Of a stretch of DNA of 64,000 nt, positions 18,926-28,523 are shown one piece after another. This stretch comes from Antricoccus suffuscus (GTDB lineage: Bacteria > Actinomycetota > Actinomycetes > Mycobacteriales > Antricoccaceae), in the NCBI RefSeq assembly GCF_003003235.1, contig NZ_PVUE01000010.1, positions 62,001 to 126,000 on the forward strand, read 5' to 3'. The first letter of the stretch is position 1. Each line of letters opens with the position of its first letter. The position numbers and the translations under genes were made by a program. The notes below the pieces were generated by a model. The model had not been told where the DNA came from, ran no database searches, and saw nothing but the letters and a program-made list of their open reading frames with translations.

Positions 18926-18937
18926 GGTTGGTAGAAT
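18926..18937 (+). promoter_or_regulatory. Candidate extended -10 for ctaC
   Basis: GTTGGTAGAAT ends in TAGAAT (18932-18937), 50 bases before the ctaC start, in the 215-bp divergent gap with the nucleoside hydrolase. No good -35 at 17 bp is seen, so support is weak. Confidence 0.3.
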
Positions 18938-18986
18938 CGATCGCTCACCGACCCCCTCGGTCGACGCGCGTATGGGAGGACTTCAC

Positions 18987-19877
18987 GTGCTACGCAAGCG
19001 ATCGCTGCGTTCCTGGCGAATCGCCGGACTGGCAGTGTTTGGCACGCTGATGCTCGCCGGCTGTGACCGGGCAAGGGTAGAAGACGCCTTGCGGTTCGGC
19101 TGGCCGGTAGGTATCACCGATCAGGCTGAAAAAATGCGCGTCCTCTGGTCGTGGACTGTCGTCGCGGCGTTGATCGTCGGCATCCTGATGTGGGGGCTGA
19201 TGTTCTGGACCATCACGTTCCACCGCAAGAAGTCCGAAGAGCTTCCGCGCCAGACGGCCTACAACCTGCCGATCGAACTTGCTTACACGGCGGCGCCGTT
19301 CGTGCTGATCGCGGTGCTGTTCTACTACGTCGTGGTCACTCAGAACTTCGTACTCGACAAGAAAAACCCAGACCATAAGGTCGATGTCACCGCCTTTAAG
19401 TGGAACTGGAAGTTCGACTACGAGGACACCACTGACTCCAAAACCGATAACCCGGTGAGCACCATCGGCTCGACCGAAGAGATTCCGGTCCTGGTGTTGC
19501 CGGCCGGTTCGAAGATCCTGTTCACGGTCCACTCCAACGACGTCGTGCACTCTTTCTGGGTCCCCGAGTTCCTGTACAAGCTCGACGTATTCCCCGATGC
19601 GCCCGTGCACCCCGGCGCGAACCAGTTCATGGTCACCATCAAAAAGGGCACCGAGGGCGCGTACGTCGGCCGCTGTGCGGAGTTGTGCGGCACCTACCAC
19701 GCCCAGATGAACTTCGAGGTCCGCGTCGTGTCGCCAGACAAGTACGACCAGTACCTCAAAGCGCGTGAGGCCGGGATGATCAACTCTGATGCGCTCAAGA
19801 GCATCGGTGAGGCGCCGCTAGCGACGTCCACGCATCCGTTTAATCCATCTCGCACCGTTGACACGGCGCTGAAGTAA
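18987..19877 (+). CDS. ctaC: Cytochrome c oxidase subunit II
   Basis: Subunit II carries the CuA centre that receives electrons for the aa3 oxidase. I start at GTG 18987 because GGGAGGA ends 6 nt upstream; longer in-frame starts lack a ribosome site. This gives 296 aa beginning MLRKRSLRSW with a lipoprotein signal (LMLAGC, Cys26). Two membrane spans follow (~46-66 and ~85-105), then a cupredoxin domain with the CuA motif CAELCGTYHAQM. The ctaF gene follows 17 nt later. Subunit I (ctaD) is absent from the window, as in mycobacteria. Confidence 0.95.
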   Translation: MLRKRSLRSWRIAGLAVFGTLMLAGCDRARVEDALRFGWPVGITDQAEKMRVLWSWTVVAALIVGILMWGLMFWTITFHRKKSEELPRQTAYNLPIELAYTAAPFVLIAVLFYYVVVTQNFVLDKKNPDHKVDVTAFKWNWKFDYEDTTDSKTDNPVSTIGSTEEIPVLVLPAGSKILFTVHSNDVVHSFWVPEFLYKLDVFPDAPVHPGANQFMVTIKKGTEGAYVGRCAELCGTYHAQMNFEVRVVSPDKYDQYLKAREAGMINSDALKSIGEAPLATSTHPFNPSRTVDTALK

Positions 19878-19894
19878 AGGGATCGGTAGACGCC

Positions 19895-20302
19895 ATGAAG
19901 TTTGAATCAATTCTGTTCACCGGCTGCGCCGTGTTCTTTGCCATCGTCGCAATCGTGTATGCGATTTTCTCCGACGGTGAAGCGGTCGGAATCGCGGCGC
20001 TGTTCCTGTCCGGCGGGTTGTGCCTGATTATCGGTGGCTACTTCACGTTTATCGCCCGTCGCATCGACTTGCGCCCTGAGGACCGGTCCGATGGTGAGAT
20101 TCACGAGGGCGCCGGCGAGCTGGGCTTCTTCAGCCCGGGCAGCTACTGGCCGTTCGGTATCGCGCTGTCGGCGATGATGACCGGGTTCGGCCTGGCATTC
20201 TGGTTCCCCTGGCTGATCGGCGTGGGAATCATCGCGATTATCGTTTCCGCAGGGGGCCTGCTGTTCGAGTACTACACCGGACAGAACGCCAACGCACACT
20301 AG
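19895..20302 (+). CDS. ctaF: Cytochrome c oxidase subunit IV (CtaF)
   Basis: A 135-residue membrane protein with four hydrophobic segments (FESILFTGCAVFFAIVAIVY, AALFLSGGLCLIIGGYF, PFGIALSAMMTGFGLAFW, LIGVGIIAIIVSAGGLLF) and the conserved loop ELGFFSPGSYWPFGIA. This is the actinobacterial subunit IV of the aa3 oxidase in the bcc-aa3 supercomplex. It follows ctaC by 17 nt and is closed by an intrinsic terminator. Confidence 0.94.
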   Translation: MKFESILFTGCAVFFAIVAIVYAIFSDGEAVGIAALFLSGGLCLIIGGYFTFIARRIDLRPEDRSDGEIHEGAGELGFFSPGSYWPFGIALSAMMTGFGLAFWFPWLIGVGIIAIIVSAGGLLFEYYTGQNANAH

Positions 20303-20333
20303 ACCGCCTCACACACGCAGCCTCTTCGCAGAC

Positions 20334-20373
20334 AAAGAACCGCCCGACTCGATCTCGAGTCGGGCGGTTCTTT
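20334..20373. terminator. Bidirectional intrinsic terminator after ctaF
   Basis: A perfect 19-bp inverted repeat (20334-20352 with 20355-20373), core GAACCGCCCGACTCGA, flanked by AAA and TTT. It separates the convergent ctaF and FrnE-like genes. Confidence 0.85.
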
Positions 20374-20390
20374 CGTCTTTGAGCGGGCGA

Positions 20391-21191
20391 TCAGCCGCAG
20401 CCGCAGCCGCCACCGCAGCATCCGCCGCCACCAGAGGGCTGTACGTCGCCTAGATTGAGTGCGACCTGTCGCATTACCGTGACGAGCGTGTCGGCCTCCT
20501 GCGCGCCGCTGACGCCCCACCTGCCCGCGAAGACATAAGTGGGCACCGAGCTGACGCCCGCCTGTCGTGCCTCGTCCTCGAGCTGACGCACAACGTCCTC
20601 GTTGGCACCGCCATCGAGGTACGCCGGCACGTCGAGCATGAGACCGGCAGCCTTGGCCAGCTCGGTCAGCACGTCGGTGTCGCTGATGTCCTGGCCGCGG
20701 CACAGATGCGCGTCCATGAGCGCGTCGACGAGGGCCGCCTGTACGTCGGGGCCCTGCTTGCCGGCCGCGAACAGCAGGCGATGCGCGCGCATCGTGTTGA
20801 CCGCGATAGCGCCGTCGAAGTCGTACTCGAGGTCCTCGGTCGCCGCGATCTGGCAGATGTGTGTCATCGCCGCCGCCGCCTTCTCTGCGCCCCCGAACTT
20901 CACCTCAAGAGTGGGCATCAGGTCGCGCGGCTCGTCCGGCGCGTCGGGGTCGAGCTGGAACGGTAGATAGGAAACCTCGACGGTCCCGCCCTCGTCTTCG
21001 AACTGGCGAATCGCGTCGTCGAGACGGCGCTTGCCGATATAGCACCACGGGCAGACGAGATCGACGTACACGTGCACCTGCACGATCGGCAGCTCGGTCA
21101 GTGGCACGGTGGAGGCGGGCAGTTCCATGGCGTCGTCTGCGGCGCGTGGAGACTGGATTGCGGAGTTCTGGGTATCTGGGGTAGCAGTCAC
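20391..21191 (-). CDS. FrnE-like DsbA-family oxidoreductase with cysteine-rich tail
   Basis: A thioredoxin-fold protein of the FrnE/2-hydroxychromene isomerase type, 266 aa. The redox motif CPWC (Cys47, Cys50) is followed by the family string YIGKRRLDDAI; a helical insertion and the cis-Pro loop GVSSVPTYVF come next. The N-terminal ~35 residues are an unstructured extension with no signal peptide, so it is cytosolic. Unusual: the last 14 residues are SGGGGCCGGGCGCG, giving four extra cysteines (258, 259, 263, 265) that look like a metal or thiol site. It stands alone between two terminators. Confidence 0.85.
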   Translation of the reverse strand: MTATPDTQNSAIQSPRAADDAMELPASTVPLTELPIVQVHVYVDLVCPWCYIGKRRLDDAIRQFEDEGGTVEVSYLPFQLDPDAPDEPRDLMPTLEVKFGGAEKAAAAMTHICQIAATEDLEYDFDGAIAVNTMRAHRLLFAAGKQGPDVQAALVDALMDAHLCRGQDISDTDVLTELAKAAGLMLDVPAYLDGGANEDVVRQLEDEARQAGVSSVPTYVFAGRWGVSGAQEADTLVTVMRQVALNLGDVQPSGGGGCCGGGCGCG

Positions 21192-21223
21192 CGCACCAGC
21201 CTACGTCAACAACGGACACGACG

Positions 21224-21259
21224 AAAAATGCCCGGCAACTTTCGGTGCCGGGCATTTTT
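21224..21259 (-). terminator. Intrinsic terminator of the qcr operon
   Basis: A perfect 14-bp stem, AAAAATGCCCGGCA (21224-21237) with 21246-21259, and an 8-nt loop, just beyond the qcrB stop. Read leftward it ends in a run of five Ts. Confidence 0.85.
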
Positions 21260-21273
21260 CTTAGTCTAGCTAG

Positions 21274-22905
21274 TTACTCGCGTGACGAGACTGGCTCGCG
21301 GTTGTCCGCGTCCGCTGACTCACGTGGGCCGCGGCCAAGCTGAGGCAGGTCCGGTGGCGACTCGATCGGTCCGAAGAAGCCACGGATCGCGCGTCCGGCG
21401 CCGCCCACCTTGTTCATCTTCTTGGGCACCGCCGCGCCGCCGTACTTCAGGGCGCCATGGCCGTGCTCATCGGGTTCGCCAAGCGGCTGATGGATCTCGA
21501 TGTATTCGCCGTGTGGCAGCCGCATGAGAACGCCGGTCTCGATTCCGTGATCGAGTACCTCCCGGTCGTGTTGCTGCAGTCCTAGACAAATGCGATAGGT
21601 GATCCAGTAGGCGATCGGCGGTGCGATCAGTAGCCCGACCCGGCCGATCCACGTCATCGCGTTGAGCGAGATGTCGAACTTCTCGGCAATGATGTCGTTG
21701 CCACCGGAGATCACCAGCACGATGTAGAAGGCGAGCGACATGGCACCAAGCGCGGTCCGCACCGGCACGTCACGCGGACGTTGCAGGAGGTTGTGCATCG
21801 CGCGGTCCTTGGTCAGTCGCGCCTCGATCCACGGGTAGGCAAACATGCCGATGAAGATCGGGCCGAGCAGCACGACGGCATAGAACGGCCCTGGAATCGT
21901 GAAGCCCCATAGTCGGGTCTCCCACGACGGGAACAATCGGGCGATACCGTCACCGAAACCGGCGTACCAGTCCGGCTGCGAACCGGAAGACACCTGCGAG
22001 GCGTTATAGGGCCCGTATAGCCAGAACGGGTTGATTTGCACCAGGCCGCCGAGCCCCGCGATCACGCCGAAGGTCAGCATGTTAAGCGATGCGCCCTTGG
22101 CCGCGAAGATGGGGTAGAAGCGGTGCCCGATGACATTGTCCTCGGTGCGCCCCGCGCCCGGCCACTGCGTGTGCTTCTGCTTGAAGACCAGCAATAAGTG
22201 CACGCCGACCAGGGCGAGGATGATGCCGGGAAGTAGCAGCACGTGGATGATGTAGAACCGACCGATAATCAAGTCGCCCGGGAACTCCCCGCCGAAGAGC
22301 AGGTAGTGCAGCCAGGTGCCGATCACCGGGATCGACAAGATGATGCCGCTGACGATGCGCAGCCCGGTACCGGACAGCAGGTCGTCGGGCAGCGAGTAGC
22401 CCATGAAGCCTTCGCCGATGCCCAGCAACAACAGCAGGCATCCGATGAGCCAGTTGGTCTCGCGCGGCTTGCGGAATGCGCCGGTGAAGAAGATGCGCAT
22501 CATGTGCACGACGATGGCTGCCATGAACAGCAAGGCCGCCCAGTGGTGCATCTGCCTGATGATCAGGCCACCGCGTACGTCGAAACTGATGTTGAGCGAC
22601 GACTCGTACGCCGCAGACATCGGCACGCCCTGCAACGGCACGTAAGAGCCGTGATAGACGACCTCCTTCATCGAGGCGTCGAAGAAGAACGTCAGATAAG
22701 TGCCGGTGAGCAGCAGCATGATCAGCGAGTAGAGCGCGATCTCGCCGAGCATGAACGACCAGTGGTCCGGGAACACCTTGTTGAGCAGACGACGCGTGGG
22801 ACGCGCCATCGTCATCCGATCATCGATGCCCGCGGCAGCCTTGCCCAAAGCGGTGTTCGGAGGTCGCGATCCGGTTTCGCTGCTTGGATTCGCGGTGGTT
22901 GTCAT
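21274..22905 (-). CDS. qcrB: Menaquinol-cytochrome c reductase cytochrome b subunit
   Basis: The cytochrome b of the actinobacterial bcc complex, 543 aa. It has the long N-terminal part, multiple membrane spans, heme-ligand histidines in [23 protein letters not shown] and [19 protein letters not shown], and the PEWY-type position replaced by [11 protein letters not shown], as is usual in Actinobacteria. A C-terminal ~90-residue cytoplasmic extension follows the last span. It overlaps qcrA by 4 nt (ATGA) and ends the operon at an intrinsic terminator. This subunit is the known target of Q203-type inhibitors in mycobacteria. Confidence 0.96.
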   Translation of the reverse strand: MTTTANPSSETGSRPPNTALGKAAAGIDDRMTMARPTRRLLNKVFPDHWSFMLGEIALYSLIMLLLTGTYLTFFFDASMKEVVYHGSYVPLQGVPMSAAYESSLNISFDVRGGLIIRQMHHWAALLFMAAIVVHMMRIFFTGAFRKPRETNWLIGCLLLLLGIGEGFMGYSLPDDLLSGTGLRIVSGIILSIPVIGTWLHYLLFGGEFPGDLIIGRFYIIHVLLLPGIILALVGVHLLLVFKQKHTQWPGAGRTEDNVIGHRFYPIFAAKGASLNMLTFGVIAGLGGLVQINPFWLYGPYNASQVSSGSQPDWYAGFGDGIARLFPSWETRLWGFTIPGPFYAVVLLGPIFIGMFAYPWIEARLTKDRAMHNLLQRPRDVPVRTALGAMSLAFYIVLVISGGNDIIAEKFDISLNAMTWIGRVGLLIAPPIAYWITYRICLGLQQHDREVLDHGIETGVLMRLPHGEYIEIHQPLGEPDEHGHGALKYGGAAVPKKMNKVGGAGRAIRGFFGPIESPPDLPQLGRGPRESADADNREPVSSRE

Positions 22906-24092
22906 GGCCTACGCTCCCGATCCCAAAATGCCGGTCCCACTGCTTCCCGGTAGTCGTGCCGTGCGACGAAGTAGCCGTCGGCGTCCAGCTTGATAGGAAG
23001 GCTGGCAAGTGACCGCGTAGCCGGGCCGAAGATCGGCTTGGCATCGCGGGTGACATCAAACTGACTCTGGTGGCACGGGCACAGGATGCGGCCGGTCTGC
23101 TGCTCGTATAGCGAGACGGGGCATCCAAGGTGCGAGCAGATTTTGCTGTACGCGACGTACTCGTTCCACCGGTAGTCTTCCTGGCCCGGACGGGCCTGGA
23201 ACTTATCGGCCTGGTCCTGGTGCATGCGGATCAACATCGTCGCCGAGTCGGCGATCGTGTTGGGCGTCATGGAACCTTCAATGCCGGGGAATACCGTCTC
23301 CAGCGCGCCAGGCTCCATGTCGCTTGGCCGGATAGGCGTGCCGTTGAGGCGAACGAGCCGCATGTTCTTGCGCCACGCGGTGTAGTAGAGGGCATTGTCC
23401 TTGTAGGGGTTCTTGATCATGCCGCCGATGACCGGAACCAACAGGACCAACCCGAACAGGCCGCCGGCACCCATGAGCGATCGACGAATCATCGTGCGGC
23501 GGCCGATGCCGATGCTTTCGACGCCCTGCTGCAGCGTCGCGGCCGTTGCCAGCCGCTCGATCTCGGGAGAGGCACCTTCGTGGCGGGCTTGGATTGAGAC
23601 CTCATGAGGCATGAGGTCGCGTGACCACAGCACTAGGCCGGCGCCGATCAACAGCAGCGAACCACCGAGGGTGAAGCCCAACAGCGGCGTATAGAACGAC
23701 GCCAGGGTGAACTCGCCCGGTTTGGTATCGGTGAACTTCCACGGGAACCAGATATAGAGCACGAGGAACGCGAGGACCAGGAGTGCCGCCAGCGAGAAGC
23801 ACATTGCCACGCGACGTTCGGCGCCCTTCTCCGCGCGCGATCCTGGTTTCAGCCGGTATTCGCGGGAGACGACCTCGACGCCGTCGATCTTGCTGCCGAC
23901 GTCGACGAGTTCGTCCTGACTCATCGCCTGCAGACGCTCGTCGGAGATTTCTGGCAACTGGTCGGCGTCGAGCCTCTCGCGTGCGACGTCCGATACCGGA
24001 TCGCCGTTCGAGGCATGACTCGGTTGGTGACCTGCGGTCGCCGGATCCGCCGGAGGTTCGGTCGGGTTATCGGGTTGATTGAATCCACTCAT
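22902..24092 (-). CDS. qcrA: Rieske iron-sulfur subunit of the bcc complex
   Basis: 396 aa. An acidic N-terminal cytoplasmic segment is followed by three membrane spans ([51 protein letters not shown]) as in Actinobacteria, then the Rieske fold with cluster ligands in CSHLGCPV and CPCHQSQFD. It overlaps qcrC and qcrB by 4 nt each, so the three subunits are translationally coupled. The [2Fe-2S] centre accepts electrons from menaquinol. Confidence 0.96.
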   Translation of the reverse strand: MSGFNQPDNPTEPPADPATAGHQPSHASNGDPVSDVARERLDADQLPEISDERLQAMSQDELVDVGSKIDGVEVVSREYRLKPGSRAEKGAERRVAMCFSLAALLVLAFLVLYIWFPWKFTDTKPGEFTLASFYTPLLGFTLGGSLLLIGAGLVLWSRDLMPHEVSIQARHEGASPEIERLATAATLQQGVESIGIGRRTMIRRSLMGAGGLFGLVLLVPVIGGMIKNPYKDNALYYTAWRKNMRLVRLNGTPIRPSDMEPGALETVFPGIEGSMTPNTIADSATMLIRMHQDQADKFQARPGQEDYRWNEYVAYSKICSHLGCPVSLYEQQTGRILCPCHQSQFDVTRDAKPIFGPATRSLASLPIKLDADGYFVARHDYREAVGPAFWDRERRP

Positions 24093-24988
24093 GACTTACC
24101 TGCAATCCACACCGTGCAAATCAGCATGAAGCTGATGCCACCCAGCCAAATGACGAGGCCTTCGGGTACCGGGCCGGTGCGGCCGATGCTGGCGCCACCG
24201 GGGTCGGTCGTCTTCTGAAGGGACTCGACATACGCGATGATGTTGACCTTTTGCTCGTCGGTCAACTGGTTAGGGCTGAAGACCGGCATGTTTTGCGGTC
24301 CGGTCAGCATCGCGCTGTAAATGTCGACAGGCGTGGCGTGCTTCAGGCTTGGCGCGAACTTGCCGGAGGACAACGCGCCACCTTGACCGACGAAGTTGTG
24401 GCACGACGCGCAGTTGAGACGGAACAGCTCGCCACCTTCGGCGAGATTGGCGTTCTTGATCGATTCCTTGCTGACCTCGGGGATTGCCGGTCCGCCGTAC
24501 TGACCGATGTATGCCGCGAGGGCGAGCGTGTCGTCGTGACCGAACTTCGCCGGCTTACGGATCGTCTGCGCTTCTTGACGAGTCATCGGCATGCGGCCGG
24601 TCGAGACCTGGAAGTAGACGGCTGCGGCACCGACACCGAGTAGCGACGGACCGCGATCCTTCACGCCTTCAAGGTTGGCGCCGTGGCAGGTAATGCAGGT
24701 CTTGTCGTAGATGCCCTGACCGGTCTTCATCATTTCAGCCTGGCTCGCCGACGCATTGGTTTCGGCGTTGGACGGTGTGGCGTACGAATACATGCCGCCG
24801 ACGACCGCCAGAGCACCGAGCAGCGCCGCAGCGCGACGTACTTTGCTCTTACGTCCGGTGCGCCGCTTGTTGGCTGAGCTCGCAGCAGAAGGGGGCGCCG
24901 ACTGCGTGTCGGCCGTGTCGGTCATGGTCGAAACACCCTGCCTGTCTCCGGTCTGTTTGTCGTTACTCGAATTGTGCGTGGTTGCCAT
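24089..24988 (-). CDS. qcrC: Diheme cytochrome c subunit of the bcc complex
   Basis: Two c-type heme motifs are visible, CITCH and CASCH, giving the diheme protein that passes electrons directly to CuA without a soluble cytochrome c. One N-terminal membrane segment (AALLGALAVVGGMYSYA) and one C-terminal anchor (WLGGISFMLICTVWIAG) flank the heme domains. I start at ATG 24988, 5 nt after the ctaE stop, giving 299 aa; a frame extension to 25045 would overlap ctaE and lacks support, and ATG 24925 is a shorter alternative. Heme ligand methionines include MPMTR and NMPVF. Confidence 0.94.
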   Translation of the reverse strand: MATTHNSSNDKQTGDRQGVSTMTDTADTQSAPPSAASSANKRRTGRKSKVRRAAALLGALAVVGGMYSYATPSNAETNASASQAEMMKTGQGIYDKTCITCHGANLEGVKDRGPSLLGVGAAAVYFQVSTGRMPMTRQEAQTIRKPAKFGHDDTLALAAYIGQYGGPAIPEVSKESIKNANLAEGGELFRLNCASCHNFVGQGGALSSGKFAPSLKHATPVDIYSAMLTGPQNMPVFSPNQLTDEQKVNIIAYVESLQKTTDPGGASIGRTGPVPEGLVIWLGGISFMLICTVWIAGKS

Positions 24989-24993
24989 GACGT

Positions 24994-25647
24994 CTACGCG
25001 CTCCCCAGAGTGAGGATGTAGATGACGGTGAACAACCCGATCCACACCACGTCGACGAAATGCCAGTAGTAGGAGACGACGATCGCTGAAGTAGCCTGCG
25101 CGGGCGTAAAGCGGCCCATCGTCGAGCGAATGAGGATGAAGATGAAGGCAATCAGGCCGCCGATGACGTGCAGCCCGTGGAACCCGGTGGTCAAGAAGAA
25201 CACGGACCCGAAGGACGAGGACGAAATCGTCGTGCCGTCAGCTACGAGGGTGCGGAACTCGTTGGCCTGTCCGAGGACGAAGACCAAGCCCATCACAAAC
25301 GAGATCGCATACCAGCGGCGTAACCCGAATACGTCACCTCGTTCGGCCGCGAATACGCCTAGCTGGCACGTCACCGAAGATGCGACCAGAATGATCGTAA
25401 AGACCAATGCATAGGGAAATTCCAAATGCGATGGCGGGGGCGGCCAGGGTTCTCCGTGGACCGCTTTCGCGGTGAAGTACATCGCGAATAGGCCCGCGAA
25501 GAACATCAACTCACTGGAGAGCCACACGATGGTGCCCACGCTGACCATGTTTGGACGCGAGAGCGAGTGCACCTTTTCGGACTCGAAGGCTGGGGTCACT
25601 GTCGTCACGGGCGTTATTATGTCCTCTCCAGTTGCCAGTAACACCAC
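24994..25647 (-). CDS. ctaE: Cytochrome c oxidase subunit III
   Basis: A 217-residue membrane protein with five predicted spans and family motifs [32 protein letters not shown] and [15 protein letters not shown]. It stabilises subunit I of the aa3 oxidase. It is the first gene of the ctaE-qcrC-qcrA-qcrB operon, so oxidase and reductase subunits of the supercomplex are expressed together. It is divergent from the CtaG-like gene across ~50 bp. Confidence 0.95.
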   Translation of the reverse strand: MVLLATGEDIITPVTTVTPAFESEKVHSLSRPNMVSVGTIVWLSSELMFFAGLFAMYFTAKAVHGEPWPPPPSHLEFPYALVFTIILVASSVTCQLGVFAAERGDVFGLRRWYAISFVMGLVFVLGQANEFRTLVADGTTISSSSFGSVFFLTTGFHGLHVIGGLIAFIFILIRSTMGRFTPAQATSAIVVSYYWHFVDVVWIGLFTVIYILTLGSA

Positions 25648-25698
25648 CGGGGTAGGGCGTTTCGCCAGTTTCTTTTGTCCTACCCTGCGGGAGTGTTG

Positions 25699-26676
25699 GT
25701 GACTACGATGGCAACCTCGATTCCAGCCCTCGCAGTGGGCGTTGATCCCGCGAGCCTACCGCCGTTCACTGCCATTCGGATACTCAACGAATGGACCGTT
25801 GAACCCTTCCTGCTGACAATGCTCGTCGTATCCGCGGCGCTCTACCTATGGGGAGTTCAGCGACTGCGCGCCAACGGCGTGCACTGGAAGACCAGCCGCA
25901 CCGTGTCGTTCCTCCTCGGTGGCGTCGGCACGATCGCGTTTGTGACTATGTCGGGGATCGGGGCGTACGACGAGACCCTCTTTAGCGTGCACATGGTGCA
26001 GCACATGGTGTTGAGCATGGTCTCGCCGATCTTCCTCGCGCTCGGCGCTCCGGTCACTCTGGCATTGCGCGCACTGCCGAGCGCCGGCCGGTCCCGGCTG
26101 AACGCCGTACTGCACAGCCACATAGCGCGCTTCTTCTGTCACCCGCTCGTCGGTTTTCTGCTGTTCGTCGGTACGCCGTTCCTGCTGTATCTGACCGAGT
26201 GGTACCCGCTGTCTCTGCGCTACATCTGGCTGCACGAGTTTCTGCATGTGCACTTCTTGCTCATCGGATGCGTCTTCTTCTGGCCGCTCGTCGGAGTGGA
26301 CCCCGTACCCGGCCGAGTATCGCACCCGATGCGGATGCTGATCCTGGTCGCGACGATGCCGCTGCACGCCGTGCTCGGGCTGACTATCATGCAGTCGCGC
26401 GACCTCATCGCCGGTAGCTGGTACGGCGTCGTACACCCGGTGTGGAGCAACCCGATGTCCGAGCAGCAGATAGCCGGTGGATTGCTGTGGGCATCCGGTG
26501 ACCTCGTGGGGCTTCTCATGGTCGTGACGGCGATGTACCAGTGGATGCGAGCGAGCGAGCGGGAGGCTGCGCGGGAGGATCGGCGACTCGATCGACTAGA
26601 TGCGTCCAACCGCCGCGGGGAGGCGCGCAGGCTCGATAGCCGAGGTCCGAAGTCTGCCGCCGGCCCGGCCGAGTAA
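25699..26676 (+). CDS. CtaG-like cytochrome c oxidase assembly protein
   Basis: A polytopic membrane protein of ~325 aa with the caa3-type CtaG pattern: [21 protein letters not shown] with paired histidines likely to bind copper, [22 protein letters not shown], and [10 protein letters not shown]. The family is linked to copper insertion into the oxidase. GTG 25699 was chosen because GGGAG ends 6 nt before it; TTG 25675 and ATG 25708 are alternatives. It is divergent from ctaE, consistent with an oxidase role. The tail is charged and cytoplasmic. Confidence 0.86.
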   Translation: MTTMATSIPALAVGVDPASLPPFTAIRILNEWTVEPFLLTMLVVSAALYLWGVQRLRANGVHWKTSRTVSFLLGGVGTIAFVTMSGIGAYDETLFSVHMVQHMVLSMVSPIFLALGAPVTLALRALPSAGRSRLNAVLHSHIARFFCHPLVGFLLFVGTPFLLYLTEWYPLSLRYIWLHEFLHVHFLLIGCVFFWPLVGVDPVPGRVSHPMRMLILVATMPLHAVLGLTIMQSRDLIAGSWYGVVHPVWSNPMSEQQIAGGLLWASGDLVGLLMVVTAMYQWMRASEREAAREDRRLDRLDASNRRGEARRLDSRGPKSAAGPAE

Positions 26677-26720
26677 CCTCAACCAGCAGTCCCGTCGTAC
26701 GAAACCGTGGAGATCCCTAC

Positions 26721-27146
26721 ATGAGCAGTGCACCTCGCGACCTCGTTCACAACGTCGTGTTGTACAGCCCTCGTCCCGAGCGCCGCACCGCCGTGCGCAG
26801 CGCTGTTGGCCGCCGCCCGGCCGCCGACCTCGGGCGCATCAACTGGCTCGAGTGCGCGACGTACGACGAGGTGATCGCCCAGGTCGACAACGGGGACGTT
26901 GCGGTCGCGGTCCTCGACGGCGAAGCGCAGCCGGTCGGTGGCATGGGGTTGTCACGACAGATGAAGTACGAACTCGACAACTGCCCTTCGGTTGTGGTTG
27001 TCATCGCTCGCCGCGACGACCGCTGGCTGGCGACCTGGTCGCTGGCCGACGCCACCATCAGCTATCCCGTCGACCCGATCGTGGCGGGGGAGACGATCGC
27101 CGAACAGCTGCGCAATCGCGTCGCAGGTATTCCCGTACTGCGGTGA
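26721..27146 (+). CDS. Atypical response-receiver-like protein upstream of trpD
   Basis: A 141-residue single-domain protein that resembles a response-regulator receiver: [19 protein letters not shown] (strand 1), [23 protein letters not shown] (strand 3 with an Asp at the phospho-acceptor position), [13 protein letters not shown], then ATISYPVDP where the conserved Lys-Pro of receivers would be. The Lys is lost, so classic phosphorylation-coupled switching is doubtful. It overlaps trpD by 4 nt (GTGA), so translation is coupled. I know similar genes before trpD in other Actinobacteria, without an assigned role. Confidence 0.72.
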   Translation: MSSAPRDLVHNVVLYSPRPERRTAVRSAVGRRPAADLGRINWLECATYDEVIAQVDNGDVAVAVLDGEAQPVGGMGLSRQMKYELDNCPSVVVVIARRDDRWLATWSLADATISYPVDPIVAGETIAEQLRNRVAGIPVLR

Positions 27147-28198
27147 CCACGCCGCAAGGTGCGCCGCACACGTGGCCCGGTGTCCTCGGTGCGCTCCTTA
27201 GCGAGGGTCGGCTGGACGAAGACGGCGCCGCATGGGCAATGGGTGAGATCATGTCCGGCGAGGCGACGTCCGCTCAGATCGCCGGATTCGCGGTCGCAAT
27301 GCGTTCGGCCGGTGAAGCGGTCGACGCCGTAGCGGGGTTGGCGCGAACCATGCTGGCCAAGGCCGCGCCGGCCGAACTCGATGTGCAATGCGTTGACATT
27401 GTCGGCACTGGCGGCGATCAGGCGCATACCGTCAACATCTCGACCATGGCTGGAATCCTCGTGGCCGCTGCCGGCGTCCCCGTTGCGAAGCACGGCAACC
27501 GCGCCGCGTCCTCGAAGTGTGGCGCGGCGGACCTGCTCGAAGAGTTCGGCGTCAAACTAGCCCTCGATGGTGCGGGGGTTGCCCGCTGTGTAAGGGAAGT
27601 GGGAATCGGTTTCTACTTCGCACCGCAGTTTCACTCCGGATTTCGCTTCACCGGTCCGGCGCGCAAAGAGCTTGGGATCCCAACGGTCTTCAACTTCCTT
27701 GGCCCGCTGTCTAACCCGGCCGCACCGTCGGCGCTAGCGGTCGGCTGCGCGGACGCGACGATGGCGCCGATCCTGGCCGAAGTGCTGGCGCGGAGAGGTT
27801 CATCGGCATTGGTGTTTCGCGGCGACGACGGTCTTGATGAGCTCACCACCACCACCACGTCGCAGGTGTGGGTCGCCACCGGAAACCAGGTGCGACGGAC
27901 CGTCGTCGATCCGGCCCGGCTAGGGATTGGCGCCGCTACGCCAGAAGACCTACGCGGCGGCGATCCAGCACACAATGCCGGCGTCGCGCACGAACTGTTC
28001 GCCGGACGTCGAGGCCCTGTCCGCGACGCGGTCCTGCTCAACGCGGCCGCGGCGATTGCGGCGTACGACGGACTGGCCGCAACGGCTGGCGACCTCGACG
28101 ATGCACTCAGCGCAGGCATCGCGCGGGCCGCCAAGGCAATTGACAGTGGCGCGGCCGCCGAACTGCTGACCAACTGGGTCCGAGTCAGCAACGGCTAA
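27143..28198 (+). CDS. trpD: Anthranilate phosphoribosyltransferase
   Basis: Second step of tryptophan synthesis, joining anthranilate to PRPP. Start is GTG 27143, overlapping the previous stop, giving 351 aa; a longer in-frame reading to 26600 is spurious because it runs through the preceding gene in another frame. Motifs: [19 protein letters not shown] (PRPP site), [21 protein letters not shown], and [13 protein letters not shown]. The rest of the trp pathway is not here, as in mycobacteria where trpD sits next to the qcr genes. Confidence 0.95.
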   Translation: MTTPQGAPHTWPGVLGALLSEGRLDEDGAAWAMGEIMSGEATSAQIAGFAVAMRSAGEAVDAVAGLARTMLAKAAPAELDVQCVDIVGTGGDQAHTVNISTMAGILVAAAGVPVAKHGNRAASSKCGAADLLEEFGVKLALDGAGVARCVREVGIGFYFAPQFHSGFRFTGPARKELGIPTVFNFLGPLSNPAAPSALAVGCADATMAPILAEVLARRGSSALVFRGDDGLDELTTTTTSQVWVATGNQVRRTVVDPARLGIGAATPEDLRGGDPAHNAGVAHELFAGRRGPVRDAVLLNAAAAIAAYDGLAATAGDLDDALSAGIARAAKAIDSGAAAELLTNWVRVSNG

Positions 28199-28210
28199 GC
28201 GCACATCGCG

Positions 28211-28489
28211 CTATTCGAGGCCGACGCTGAAGGTCGCCTCGAGGTCGTGCTTCGAAAACGCGCGGAATGCAACATGTGTGTCGGTGTCGATGACACCGTC
28301 GACCTTGTTGAGCCGGTTGGAGATGGTCTCGGCGATATCGTTGAACTCGCGCACCCGCACGATGGCAATGAGATCCACGCCGCCGGCGACGGAGTAGACC
28401 TCGCTCACACCGTCGATGTCGGCAATGGCCTGCGCGGTCTCGGGTATCCGGTCCGTCGCGGCGGTGATCATGACGATGGCGGTTAACAA
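28211..28489 (-). CDS. Stand-alone Lrp/AsnC ligand-binding (RAM) domain protein
   Basis: A 92-residue protein made only of the Lrp/AsnC C-terminal domain: TAIVMITAATDRIPETAQAIADIDGVSEVYSVAGGVDLIAIVRV, ending in a ferredoxin-like strand. It lacks a helix-turn-helix, so it is probably an amino-acid sensor or oligomer partner. TTG at 28489 was chosen because GAGGAG lies 5 nt upstream; the longer open frame is low-quality. It converges on trpD with a 12-bp gap, and lies downstream of the DnaQ-UvrC gene. Confidence 0.85.
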   Translation of the reverse strand: MLTAIVMITAATDRIPETAQAIADIDGVSEVYSVAGGVDLIAIVRVREFNDIAETISNRLNKVDGVIDTDTHVAFRAFSKHDLEATFSVGLE

Positions 28490-28523
28490 GGTAACTCCTC
28501 GTGGCGAGATGGTACGTCGACGC

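Noticed and set aside
18891-18986. Longer ctaC reading from 18891
   Set aside because: It covers the likely promoter and the ribosome site GGGAGGA at 18974-18980; GTG 18987 gives a proper lipoprotein signal.
26600-27142. In-frame extension of trpD to 26600 (532 aa protein)
   Set aside because: It runs through the receiver-like gene in another frame, is Arg-rich and low quality; GTG 27143 with the GTGA overlap gives the normal TrpD length.
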